Source of the DNA: DATLYT01 sp035574455
GTDB taxonomy: Bacteria > Bacteroidota > Ignavibacteria > UBA10030
DNA length: 7,191 bases
Reading direction: 5' to 3'
Assembly: GCA_035574455.1 (NCBI GenBank)
Contig: DATLYT010000156.1
Span: forward strand, 1 to 7,191
Of this stretch, positions 1 to 7,053 are shown one piece after another; within the stretch, counting starts at the first letter, position 1, and each line of letters begins with the position of its first letter. Below the pieces are notes generated by a model that was not told the origin of the DNA, did no database searches, and saw nothing but the letters and a program-made list of their open reading frames with translations. The translations under genes and the position numbers were made by a program.

Positions 1-3
1 TCT

Positions 4-60
4 AATTGGGGGAGGTATGATTATTGGTTATCCCAGTATGCTATCATTAGGCCCCTAATT
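4..60. repeat. Imperfect inverted repeat at left edge
   Basis: Bases 4-12 (AATTGGGGG) can pair with 52-60 (CCCCTAATT) over 9 bp with one G-T pair. Inside it, 17-21 (ATGAT) can pair with 43-47 (ATCAT). No T-run follows, so it does not look like a standard terminator. It could be an operator, the 3' structure of an upstream transcript, or chance in AT-rich DNA. The rest of 61-182 shows no convincing gene or promoter. Confidence 0.25.
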
Positions 61-182
61 GATGACCAATCGCATCAACCGTCTTCAAGGGTTTAATATT
101 CTCACTATCACCCCCACTGCATTATCGTAGAGAAAAGAAAAGCAAGTTGATGCAGGTGTGTATTCATTCACGTTCTTTTACT

Positions 183-190
183 AAGAGGAG
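183..190 (+). promoter_or_regulatory. Shine-Dalgarno sequence of the S8 protease
   Basis: The purine-rich AAGAGGAG at 183-190 contains AGGAG and ends 8 nt before the ATG at 199. This is near-ideal spacing and fixes the start codon. It stands out because the other two complete genes in the window have no such sequence at the corresponding position. Confidence 0.75.
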
Positions 191-198
191 AGAGAGTT

Positions 199-1500
199 AT
201 GAAGAACGTATCACTGTATGTTGTAAGGAAAGGACTTGCTGTCAGCATTATCCTCCTTGCGTTTTCCGTTTTCCACTGGACAGGCTGTACGCAGGAAACC
301 ATCACAGAAACTTCTCCTACCGCAGAACAATCGTCGGTCAGCGCCTTGGGCAAGGTGGTTCCGGGTCAATACATTGTCGTATTTAAGGATGATGTTGTAA
401 ACGTCCCGGCGGTCGCGAATCAAATGGCAAGCGCACACGGCCTGGGAATTTTGCACATCTACGAGCACGCTTTGAAGGGTTTTGCAGCAACTGTTCCCGC
501 GGCAAGACTCGCTGTCCTCCGGTCTGATCCGCGTGTTCTGTATATCGAACAAGATCAAGTCTTCACGACGTTTGCCCAGACAGTTCCAACAGGAATCAAT
601 CGCATTGATGCGGACCTTAACGCCAAAGCGAAAATCGATGGTGTTGACGAGAGAGTCAATGCCGATGTTGCTATCATCGACACGGGGATTGACCTGGATC
701 ATCCCGACCTTAATGTTTACAGGAACGTGACCTTTGTGCGAGGGACGAAAAGTGGAGACGATGATCACGGCCATGGAACGCATGTGGCCGGTACAGTGGC
801 AGCTTTGGACAACGGCATCGGCGTTGTTGGAGTTGCTCCGGGTGCGCGGCTGTGGGCGGTCAAGGTTTTGAACAAAAACGGTTCTGGCTTTACGTCTGAT
901 ATCATTAAGGGAGTGGATTATGTTACCGCTAATGCAGCCGAGATCGAAGTAGCGAACATGAGCTTGGGTGGTGGCAATTCAACAGCACTTAACGATGCGA
1001 TCAAGAATTCCGCGAACAAAGGCGTTGTCTATGCAGTGGCCGCGGGCAATAGCGCTACAGATGCCGCCAATACCAGTCCGGCCAACAGCCCGGACGTGCT
1101 CTGTGTCTCGGCGATTGCCGATTTCAATGGACAGTGCGGTGGCGGAGCGGCTGCAACGTGTCGCAGCGATGTTGATGACACCTTTGCTGATTTTAGTAAC
1201 TTTGGCTCGGTCGTGGATATCGCAGCGCCGGGTGTGTGCATACTCTCGACATGGAAAGGCGGGGGATACAACACGATAAGTGGTACGAGTATGGCTTCAC
1301 CGCATGTAGCAGGAGCTGTAGCACTGTATCTCGTCGGCCGTCCGAAACCGACCGATGGTGCCGGTGCGAAAGCGGTCCGGGATGCAATTATCCAAGCTGG
1401 TGTTCCGCAAACACAATCCTGCCAAGGGGACGGCAACGGAGGTTTCACGGGCGATCCGGATAGTTCTCCAGAACCCTTGCTCTACGCAAAGAATCTGTAA
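199..1500 (+). CDS. S8 family subtilisin-like serine protease with I9 propeptide, probable lipoprotein
   Basis: This is a secreted endopeptidase of the subtilisin/proteinase K type, 433 aa. Residues 1-30 are a signal sequence: K/R-containing start, hydrophobic core at about 13-25, then HWTGC with Cys30. TGC fits a lipobox although Trp at -3 is unusual, so lipid anchoring is probable rather than certain. Residues about 57-122 form an inhibitor I9 propeptide (QYIVVFKDD through LYIEQDQVF), normally a folding chaperone that is cut off. The catalytic domain follows: Asp161 (AIIDTGID), His192 (HGHGTHVAG), oxyanion Asn284 (AAGNSA) and Ser364 (SGTSMASPHVAG). The triad is complete, so activity is expected. 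The protein ends soon after the domain (PEPLLYA) with no PPC domain or C-terminal sorting domain. Five further cysteines (302, 313, 321, 347, 408) could form disulfides outside the cytoplasm. The start is set by the good Shine-Dalgarno sequence, and a terminator follows, so the gene is probably monocistronic. The natural substrate is unknown. Confidence 0.96.
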   Translation: MKNVSLYVVRKGLAVSIILLAFSVFHWTGCTQETITETSPTAEQSSVSALGKVVPGQYIVVFKDDVVNVPAVANQMASAHGLGILHIYEHALKGFAATVPAARLAVLRSDPRVLYIEQDQVFTTFAQTVPTGINRIDADLNAKAKIDGVDERVNADVAIIDTGIDLDHPDLNVYRNVTFVRGTKSGDDDHGHGTHVAGTVAALDNGIGVVGVAPGARLWAVKVLNKNGSGFTSDIIKGVDYVTANAAEIEVANMSLGGGNSTALNDAIKNSANKGVVYAVAAGNSATDAANTSPANSPDVLCVSAIADFNGQCGGGAAATCRSDVDDTFADFSNFGSVVDIAAPGVCILSTWKGGGYNTISGTSMASPHVAGAVALYLVGRPKPTDGAGAKAVRDAIIQAGVPQTQSCQGDGNGGFTGDPDSSPEPLLYAKNL

Positions 1501-1549
1501 GCCACTCCGTTTCGATTCGGCAGCCAACCGAGACAACTAAGGGTTGTTG

Positions 1550-1590
1550 AAAAGGAGGGCATCGGATGTTTGATGCTCTCCTTTTTCTTT
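1550..1590 (+). terminator. Intrinsic terminator after the protease
   Basis: The stem AAAAGGAGGGCATC (1550-1563) pairs with GATGCTCTCCTTTT (1572-1585) over 14 positions with one G-T wobble and an 8-nt loop. It is followed by a T-rich tract through 1590. It lies 50 nt beyond the protease stop. Because of the A-run on the left arm it could also act on the opposite strand, but no - strand gene reads into it here. Confidence 0.87.
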
Positions 1591-1637
1591 ATCATCATAT
1601 TATTGTATTGATGAGGCTAGAAGGGTAGTGGCATTTC

Positions 1638-1668
1638 TTGTCCTTTTTTTGCACCTTCCCCCTATAAG
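1638..1668 (+). promoter_or_regulatory. Weak candidate promoter for the phosphorylase gene
   Basis: TTGTCC (1638-1643) and TATAAG (1663-1668) resemble -35 and -10 boxes, but with a long 19-bp spacer. If used, transcription would start near 1675 and give a leader under 20 nt, which would fit the lack of a Shine-Dalgarno sequence before the ATG at 1693. The match may be chance in an AT-rich gap. It is listed because a terminator just upstream means the gene needs its own promoter nearby. Confidence 0.25.
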
Positions 1669-1692
1669 GATTTTCCATAGCATCAAGATTGA

Positions 1693-3831
1693 ATGACACA
1701 CAAGCGCGACCCCCACGCGATCGAACACCTTGCCCAGCAACTTCGCCAGCTCGCCCACAACCTCTGGTGGGTCTGGAACCCCGACGCCCAGTTGATTTTT
1801 AAAGAACTCTCTCCGCTCGTCTGGGAACGCTCCAATCACAACGCCATCGAAGTATTCCGGCATATCAGCGACCAGGAGCTCCGTGCACGCTTACAGGAGC
1901 CAGACTTCGCCCGCATCGTCAAGCACGTCATTGCGGAGTTTACTGCTTACATGGGCGAAAAGAAGACCTGGGCGTCCGAATACCTTCCGCAGTTTACACA
2001 GCCCGTAGCTTACTTCAGTGCGGAATATGGTATTCATGAGTCCATCCCCATCTATTCAGGCGGGTTGGGTATTCTCTCTGGCGACCACATCAAATCGGCG
2101 AGCGACCTCGGCCTCCCCTTTGTCGGAATTGGCTTGTTCTATCGGCATGGATACTTCCAGCAACGCATCGGTCCGGATGGATGGCAGCAGGAACTCTATC
2201 CCATGAACGATCCCGAGCGCTTGCCGATGGAACTGGTTGAACGGCCGGAAGGGGGGAGACTCCTTAACTCCGTCGAGATCGGCCACAGTATCGTGTACTT
2301 CCAAACCTGGAAAATTCAAGTAGGCCGTGCAACACTGTACCTGCTCGATACGAACTTGCCTGAGAACGACTTGCACTTCCAAACCCTAACGGCACACGTG
2401 TACGGAGGCGATATCGACACGCGCATTGGGCAGGAGATTGTTCTTGGTATCGGCGGCGTGCGATTGCTGCGGTCGTTGGGCATCCAGCCGTCGGTGTACC
2501 ATATGAATGAAGGACACTCGGCATTTCTGGTGTTGGAACTGTTGCGGGAAGAGTTGAAACTGCAGCCGACACTCGAAGCAGCCGAGCGGGAAGTCCGCTC
2601 GCGTTGCATCTTTACCACCCACACCCCCGTGCCCGCCGGCCACGACCGCTTCAGCTCGGAACTCATGCATCATGCTCTTGGGAAATTTTGGAGTGCAACC
2701 GGACTTTCGCACGAGCAGCTCATGTCGTACGGCCAGGTGGAAGCCGGTAACCCCAATGAACAATTTACCATGACGGTTCTTGCACTGAAGATGTCGCGCT
2801 CCTCCAACGGTGTCAGTGCATTGCACGGGAAGGTTAGCCGGAAGATGTGGAAGCATCTCTACCGTGTAGAGGATGAGGCAGAGGTTCCCATTGGCTCAGT
2901 GACGAACGGTGTTCATACTCCGAGCTGGGCAACGATGCGGGCGCATGATTTCTGGAACAAGCGGCTCGGGATCGACTGGACGGACAAACTCGTCAACCCG
3001 AAATTCTGGGCGAAGATCGAAGACGACAGCATGGCAACGGACGAGGAGTTGTGGGCACTCCGATACACGCTTCGTCGTGAACTGATCGAGTTTATCCGCG
3101 CACGCTTTCGCGAGCAACATGCCGGTGGTGAAGGACCAGCCATCGATCAACTGCTCTCCCCGGATGCCCTGACCATTTGCTTCGCACGTCGCTTTGCGAC
3201 CTACAAGCGCGCACCGTTGTTCTTTCGGCATCTCGAGACGATGATTCCGGTACTGACGAACCCTGAACGTCCCGTTCAACTTGTGTACGCCGGGAAAGCC
3301 CATCCCCGCGATAACGAGGGTAAGCGGTTCATCCAACGAATCATCGAATTCACGCGTCACCCCCAGCTCTACGGGCGTGTGGTCTTTATCGAGAACTATG
3401 ATATCAATGTGGCACGTCACATGGTGGCCGGCGCCGATGTGTGGCTGAATACTCCGCGCCGACCGTTAGAGGCGAGCGGAACGAGCGGCATGAAAGTCTG
3501 CATTCATGGTGGGCTGAATTTCAGTATCCTCGACGGGTGGTGGTGTGAGGGATACGACGGTGAGAATGGCTTCGTCATCGGGGCGGATTTTGAGGAAGGC
3601 ACACCGGAAGAGCAAGATGAGCGGGACTTTCAGTACCTCTACCGGACGCTGACAGAGGAGGTGATCCCGGAGTTTTACGATCGCGATGAGTATGGTATTC
3701 CGCGTGCGTGGATTCGTCGTATTCGCAGGATGATGAAAACGCTCGTCCCTGTTTTTAATACCGACCGGATGGTAGCTGAATACGCCTTCAAATACTACGC
3801 ATTTCCGTCAGGTCCGCAGCGCTCCGATTAA
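1693..3831 (+). CDS. glgP: Alpha-glucan (glycogen) phosphorylase, short GT35 type
   Basis: This is a cytoplasmic PLP-dependent enzyme that cleaves terminal alpha-1,4 glucose units with phosphate to give glucose-1-phosphate, mobilising glycogen or maltodextrin. It has 712 aa, shorter than the roughly 800 aa of muscle or E. coli enzymes. Residues about 10-115 look like the N-terminal DUF3417 domain (AHNLWWVWNPDAQ) of the bacterial/archaeal alpha-glucan phosphorylase subfamily. The phosphorylase core follows: EYGIHESIPIYSGGLGILSG (111-130), YHMNEGHSAF (269-278), FTTHTPVPAGHDRF (307-320), SNGVSALHG (371-379) and TNGVHTPSW (404-412). FARRFATYKR (497-506) carries Arg500 and Lys505, equivalent to the phosphate-binding Arg/Lys pair. 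EASGTSGMK (593-601) has Lys601 as the predicted PLP lysine. An in-frame TGA lies immediately before the ATG, so no upstream start is possible. There is no Shine-Dalgarno sequence close by (AAGGA at 1666-1670 is 22 nt away). The frame is intact. No other glycogen gene is in the window. Confidence 0.96.
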   Translation: MTHKRDPHAIEHLAQQLRQLAHNLWWVWNPDAQLIFKELSPLVWERSNHNAIEVFRHISDQELRARLQEPDFARIVKHVIAEFTAYMGEKKTWASEYLPQFTQPVAYFSAEYGIHESIPIYSGGLGILSGDHIKSASDLGLPFVGIGLFYRHGYFQQRIGPDGWQQELYPMNDPERLPMELVERPEGGRLLNSVEIGHSIVYFQTWKIQVGRATLYLLDTNLPENDLHFQTLTAHVYGGDIDTRIGQEIVLGIGGVRLLRSLGIQPSVYHMNEGHSAFLVLELLREELKLQPTLEAAEREVRSRCIFTTHTPVPAGHDRFSSELMHHALGKFWSATGLSHEQLMSYGQVEAGNPNEQFTMTVLALKMSRSSNGVSALHGKVSRKMWKHLYRVEDEAEVPIGSVTNGVHTPSWATMRAHDFWNKRLGIDWTDKLVNPKFWAKIEDDSMATDEELWALRYTLRRELIEFIRARFREQHAGGEGPAIDQLLSPDALTICFARRFATYKRAPLFFRHLETMIPVLTNPERPVQLVYAGKAHPRDNEGKRFIQRIIEFTRHPQLYGRVVFIENYDINVARHMVAGADVWLNTPRRPLEASGTSGMKVCIHGGLNFSILDGWWCEGYDGENGFVIGADFEEGTPEEQDERDFQYLYRTLTEEVIPEFYDRDEYGIPRAWIRRIRRMMKTLVPVFNTDRMVAEYAFKYYAFPSGPQRSD

Positions 3832-3885
3832 CGACTCAGGATGAGAAGACTCGAGCGAGGCGTGGTCGTTGCAGAATATTCGTTA

Positions 3886-3914
3886 TTGACTATCTACCAA
3901 CGCATGAATATCTT
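3886..3914 (+). promoter_or_regulatory. Candidate sigma70-type promoter for the cyclase gene
   Basis: TTGACT (3886-3891, 5 of 6 to consensus) and TATCTT (3909-3914, 4 of 6) are separated by exactly 17 bp. It is the best such pair in the intergenic regions. Transcription would start near 3921 and leave a leader of about 139 nt before the ATG at 4060. It sits in the 228-bp gap after the phosphorylase, which has no obvious terminator. Readthrough from the phosphorylase may therefore also contribute. Confidence 0.45.
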
Positions 3915-4012
3915 GTGTGCACTGGTTTTTTCTGCCGCGCGTACTCCCGCCTCCGGTGCGTACACAAATTCCGGGCAGGAGCGAGTGGAACGACGGATAA
4001 ACCTCAGCAACG

Positions 4013-4029
4013 AGGGCACCAGATGCCCT
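4013..4029 (+). other. Small leader hairpin upstream of the cyclase start
   Basis: AGGGCA (4013-4018) pairs perfectly with TGCCCT (4024-4029) around the 5-nt loop CCAGA. No T-run follows, so it is not a standard terminator. It ends 30 nt before the cyclase ATG in a leader with no Shine-Dalgarno sequence, where it could influence translation. At 6 bp it could be chance. The rest of the gap (3832-4059) shows only a direct repeat of GCGTAC (3939-3944 and 3958-3963) and no convincing gene. Confidence 0.3.
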
Positions 4030-4059
4030 ACATTTGCGTGAACTCTTTTACTTCCTCGC

Positions 4060-6978
4060 ATGTCATCTCCTCAAGATAGCAGCACGCGCAAGCTCGCTGC
4101 CATCATGTTTACGGATATCAAGGCGTTCTCGTGGAAGATGGCCACGAACGAGATCGCGGCCATGCAGATTCTCAAGACGCACGACAGTATGATGAAAGAG
4201 TCGATTGAGAAGCATGGCGGCCGTGTCATCAAGTCAATCGGCGATTCGTTCATGGTGGACTTCCCGAGCGCGGTCAATGCCGTCCTTTGCGCCATCGAAC
4301 TCCAGGAACGATTTTGGGAGTTCAATAAGGACAAGTCCGAGTTTGACAAGATTGAAGTCCGCATGGGCTTACACCTGGGGGATGTGATTGACGTCGGCAA
4401 CGATATGTACGGAGACGGTGTGAACATCGCCTCACGCGTCGAAGCCATTACTGAGCCCAACCGCATCTGCATTACACAGGACATCTACAGCCAGATTAAG
4501 AAGAAGATGCCGAACCTCAGCGTCTTCCCCATCGGGCCGATGAAGTTTAAGAACATCGACGAGCCGGTGGAAGTGTATGAGATTTTGATGGATAACATCC
4601 CTGAGTTGTCCATGCCCTCCCAGACGGCGAAACAGGCTCCTTCCCGGAAAACGGCGGAAAAGACGGCAGAACGCGAGGCAAAAGAGGCAAAGACGGTTGA
4701 AGCAAAACGGAAGAAGCTTGAAGAAGAACATCGTGAAAGAATAAAAATCCATTACAAAAAAGCAGAGATCTATTTCCAGAAAGGGATGCTGGAAGAGGCG
4801 GAAGCCGAACTGAATGAGATTGAAAAACTGACCGGTGGCTCGACGCGCGAGCAAAGGACGGTCGATAAGGAGGAAGAGGAGAAGCAGAAAAAAGTACAAA
4901 CGCTCTACAAGAAGGCAGAGGAGTTATTCCGGGCGGGAAACCTGGATGAGGCGGAGAAGCAGATCCAGGAAATTTATCGCATCGTGCCGATCCACTACGG
5001 CGCGCAGATGATCATGGCGCAAATTGAGGAGGAGCGGTTCCGACGGGCGGAGGAACGTCGGCTCAAGATCGAAGCCGAGCGCCGCGCCATGCAAAAGAAA
5101 GCCGATCAGCTCGCCGACCTCAAGAGGAAGGTCGAAACCCACATCAACCGTGAGGAGTATTCGGAGGGGTTAGAGCTCGTGAAGCAGATGTTCCAGCTGG
5201 ACCCGGACAATAGCGATGGGAAGGCCCTGGAGGCCGACATCAACGCGCGATTGCGTGAGAAGCAGGAACGGGAACAAGCAGCGGCAGAAGAAGCGCAACG
5301 GATTTTGCAGGCTACGCTGGAAAAACGCGCGGAACAAGCGGCGAAGGCCGCCGCCGAACAGTCCCAGCCTGCCGTCGTCGTTGAGAAGCGTCCACTGAAT
5401 GTCAGGCTGATGATCCAGATCGCGGGGGCTCTCGTCGGTGTGGCGGTGCTGATTTTTGGCGGAATCGCCATCAAAAACGCTTTGTTTCCAAACACGGCAA
5501 CCCTCGCCGTCTTGACGACCAGTTCTTCCGGCCCCGGCAATCCGGAGTACACACTCAACGCTGGCCTCGTTACCTTGCTTGCCCAAGATTTTGCCCGCCG
5601 CGAACGTGTCTTCGCTCTTTCTCCTTCTTCATCCCTCATGGTAGGAGGGACGGGGAAGTCGAAGCATGAAATCGCGAACGAGCTGAACGTCAAACAGCTT
5701 GTGTTGATCAAAGCACGTCAATCGAGCAGCGGGATTACCGTCGACGTTGAGTTGTTCGACGTCGACGAACAAACGATCTGGAATGGAACCTTCACGGCGA
5801 GCAACCTCCTTCAAGCCCGCACACTGCGGAGTGAGCTTGTCTCGACCGTTTTAGACCAACTCGGCGTCTCCTCCGAAACCGTTGATGTCAGTTCTCCCTC
5901 AACCAATGAAGACGCGTTCCGCCTGTATCTTGCCGGTCTTTCCCTGGTCAATATGGGGACGACGGCGAGCACGTTGCGAGGTCTGGACTACATCAACGCG
6001 GCGCTTCGGGCGGATAGTACCTTTGGTCTTGCTTACGCCGCTCGTGCGCACGCGGCCGTTCAGCTGTTCAAAGCTGGTGGAGAATCCAACAAGGCACTGT
6101 TGACGATGGCGTTGGCCGACCTTCAAACATCAGCGCGGCAGCAGGAAACGGCGCTCTCGTACCAGGTGTTCGGCGAGCTTTCACGGTATCGTCAGAAATT
6201 CGTCGAAGCAAAAGAGGCATTCCAAAAAAGTCTGAGCCTGCAACCCGCTAACCCTGCATGCTATCGGGGATTGGCCATGGTCGCTCTTGCAGAGGGAGCC
6301 TACGACCAGGCGACCGACCATGCCCGCACGGCGACGTCTCTCGACCCTAAAAATCCGGAGACGGCGTTGGTATCCGGACTCGTTTTCCACTTCAAGAAAG
6401 AATACGAGCAGGCGCTCAACCAGTACAATCGTGCAATTGACCTGGGCGCCAAGGATTCCCTCGTCACAGTCCTGTACCGCTTGAACGCTTGGGCAGTATT
6501 GGAGATGCGAAAAGAGGCGACAGACTATTGCAAGAAGCTCCAGCTCCAGTATCCGCAAAGTTACCGGACGAACTACTGGGTGGCGCGGGCGTTGCAGCAA
6601 CAAGGCCAGTGGGATGAGTCGAAGCCCTACCTGGAACAAGCGCTGCAGTTGGCAGAGAAAGAACGCACAGCCTCACCGGATGATTTTTCCCTCCGCGGCT
6701 TTCTTGTGCTCATCAAAGCACGCTTGGCAAAATTAGAGGAAGCGAAAAAGGAGATCGAGCTTTTGGTCCAGTTGCCCATGGTGCCGGCTGAAATGCTGTA
6801 CCGCAGGGCGAACGTCTACACGATTGAGGGTCAACAAGGACGAGCGCAGGCATTCAATGCGCTCAAGCAGGCGGTGATGAAGGAATTCAACCCGGCTGAG
6901 ATCTTCAGTCCCGATTTCGTCGCGATCATGAAAGAGCCCGAATTCGCGCAGGCTCTGGTACGGTCTGCCGGCCAATAG
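4060..6978 (+). CDS. Membrane-spanning class III adenylate cyclase with TPR repeats on both sides of the membrane
   Basis: This 972-aa enzyme is predicted to make cAMP from ATP. The cyclase domain is at about 10-178 with all six canonical residues: metal-binding Asp19 (MFTDI) and Asp62 (IGDSFMVDF), adenine-selecting Lys58 and Asp115, and transition-state Asn122 and Arg126 (GDGVNIASR). It should work as a homodimer. Residues about 185-440 form a highly charged helical stalk. It contains TPR-like units near 229-256 (KKAEIYFQKGMLEEAE), 279-310 (LYKKAEELFRAGNLDEAEK) and 355-385, and ends in an Ala/Glu/Arg-rich coiled coil. One transmembrane helix lies at about 449-471, with K443, R444 and R449 before it favouring an N-in, C-out topology. 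Residues about 481-603 resemble the degenerate TolB/FlgO-like alpha/beta module often found before TPRs in such cyclases. About seven TPR units fill 617-940. The ATG matches the usual N-terminus of the family (RKLAAIMFTDI), and an in-frame TGA at 4039-4041 limits upstream starts. No Shine-Dalgarno sequence is visible. The signal sensed is unknown. Confidence 0.95.
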   Translation: MSSPQDSSTRKLAAIMFTDIKAFSWKMATNEIAAMQILKTHDSMMKESIEKHGGRVIKSIGDSFMVDFPSAVNAVLCAIELQERFWEFNKDKSEFDKIEVRMGLHLGDVIDVGNDMYGDGVNIASRVEAITEPNRICITQDIYSQIKKKMPNLSVFPIGPMKFKNIDEPVEVYEILMDNIPELSMPSQTAKQAPSRKTAEKTAEREAKEAKTVEAKRKKLEEEHRERIKIHYKKAEIYFQKGMLEEAEAELNEIEKLTGGSTREQRTVDKEEEEKQKKVQTLYKKAEELFRAGNLDEAEKQIQEIYRIVPIHYGAQMIMAQIEEERFRRAEERRLKIEAERRAMQKKADQLADLKRKVETHINREEYSEGLELVKQMFQLDPDNSDGKALEADINARLREKQEREQAAAEEAQRILQATLEKRAEQAAKAAAEQSQPAVVVEKRPLNVRLMIQIAGALVGVAVLIFGGIAIKNALFPNTATLAVLTTSSSGPGNPEYTLNAGLVTLLAQDFARRERVFALSPSSSLMVGGTGKSKHEIANELNVKQLVLIKARQSSSGITVDVELFDVDEQTIWNGTFTASNLLQARTLRSELVSTVLDQLGVSSETVDVSSPSTNEDAFRLYLAGLSLVNMGTTASTLRGLDYINAALRADSTFGLAYAARAHAAVQLFKAGGESNKALLTMALADLQTSARQQETALSYQVFGELSRYRQKFVEAKEAFQKSLSLQPANPACYRGLAMVALAEGAYDQATDHARTATSLDPKNPETALVSGLVFHFKKEYEQALNQYNRAIDLGAKDSLVTVLYRLNAWAVLEMRKEATDYCKKLQLQYPQSYRTNYWVARALQQQGQWDESKPYLEQALQLAEKERTASPDDFSLRGFLVLIKARLAKLEEAKKEIELLVQLPMVPAEMLYRRANVYTIEGQQGRAQAFNALKQAVMKEFNPAEIFSPDFVAIMKEPEFAQALVRSAGQ
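5739..5767. repeat. Perfect inverted repeat inside the cyclase gene
   Basis: CGTCGACGT (5739-5747) and ACGTCGACG (5759-5767) are perfect reverse complements, 9 bp each, around an 11-nt spacer. They encode two similar acidic stretches of the protein (VDVE and DVDE, in residues about 561-570). The repeated Val-Asp coding probably explains the symmetry, so a regulatory role is not assumed. Confidence 0.3.
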
Positions 6979-6981
6979 GCG

Positions 6982-7053
6982 TTAACGCTCCATCAACCAG
7001 TAATCATTTTTCACCACCCGTTTCCCGTCCGCTCCCCAGTACCCCATCCGCTT
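6982..7053 (-). other. Open in-frame tail after the amber stop of the - strand gene
   Basis: Reading beyond the TAG at 7054-7056, the same - strand frame stays open for 23 codons and ends at a TAA (6982-6984). Its third positions are mostly G or C and its composition is protein-like, with pieces such as RMGYWGADGKR and KNDYWLMER. It may be untranslated 3' sequence, a readthrough extension, or a former C-terminus cut off by a nonsense mutation. It overlaps GCGTTAACGC (6979-6988), a perfect 10-bp palindrome. No intrinsic terminator for either converging gene is seen here. Confidence 0.3.

Noticed and set aside
2..58. An 18-codon open stretch at the left edge ending in TAA (56-58), possibly the end of an upstream gene
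   Set aside because: It is too short to judge, another frame is also open to position 94, and the stretch overlaps the imperfect hairpin.
147..175. TTGATG at 147-152 as a -35 box for the protease
   Set aside because: No acceptable -10 sequence lies 16-18 bp downstream, and TATTCA at 161-166 is too close. No protease promoter is called.
211..783. A 190-codon - strand open frame inside the protease gene
   Set aside because: It is antisense to a well-supported protease with all catalytic motifs, and its product resembles no family I recognise.
2896..3420. A 174-codon - strand open frame inside the phosphorylase gene
   Set aside because: It is antisense to conserved phosphorylase motifs, including the phosphate-binding region, and is explained by codon bias on the sense strand.
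3841..4041. A 66-codon open frame between the phosphorylase and the cyclase
   Set aside because: It has no recognisable motif, contains the best promoter candidate of the gap within it, and has a composition typical of non-coding sequence. It is best treated as intergenic.
5106..5711. A 201-codon - strand open frame inside the cyclase gene
   Set aside because: It is antisense to the Ala/Glu/Arg-rich coiled coil and membrane helix. The Ser/Arg/Ala-rich product is typical of the reverse of such sequence.
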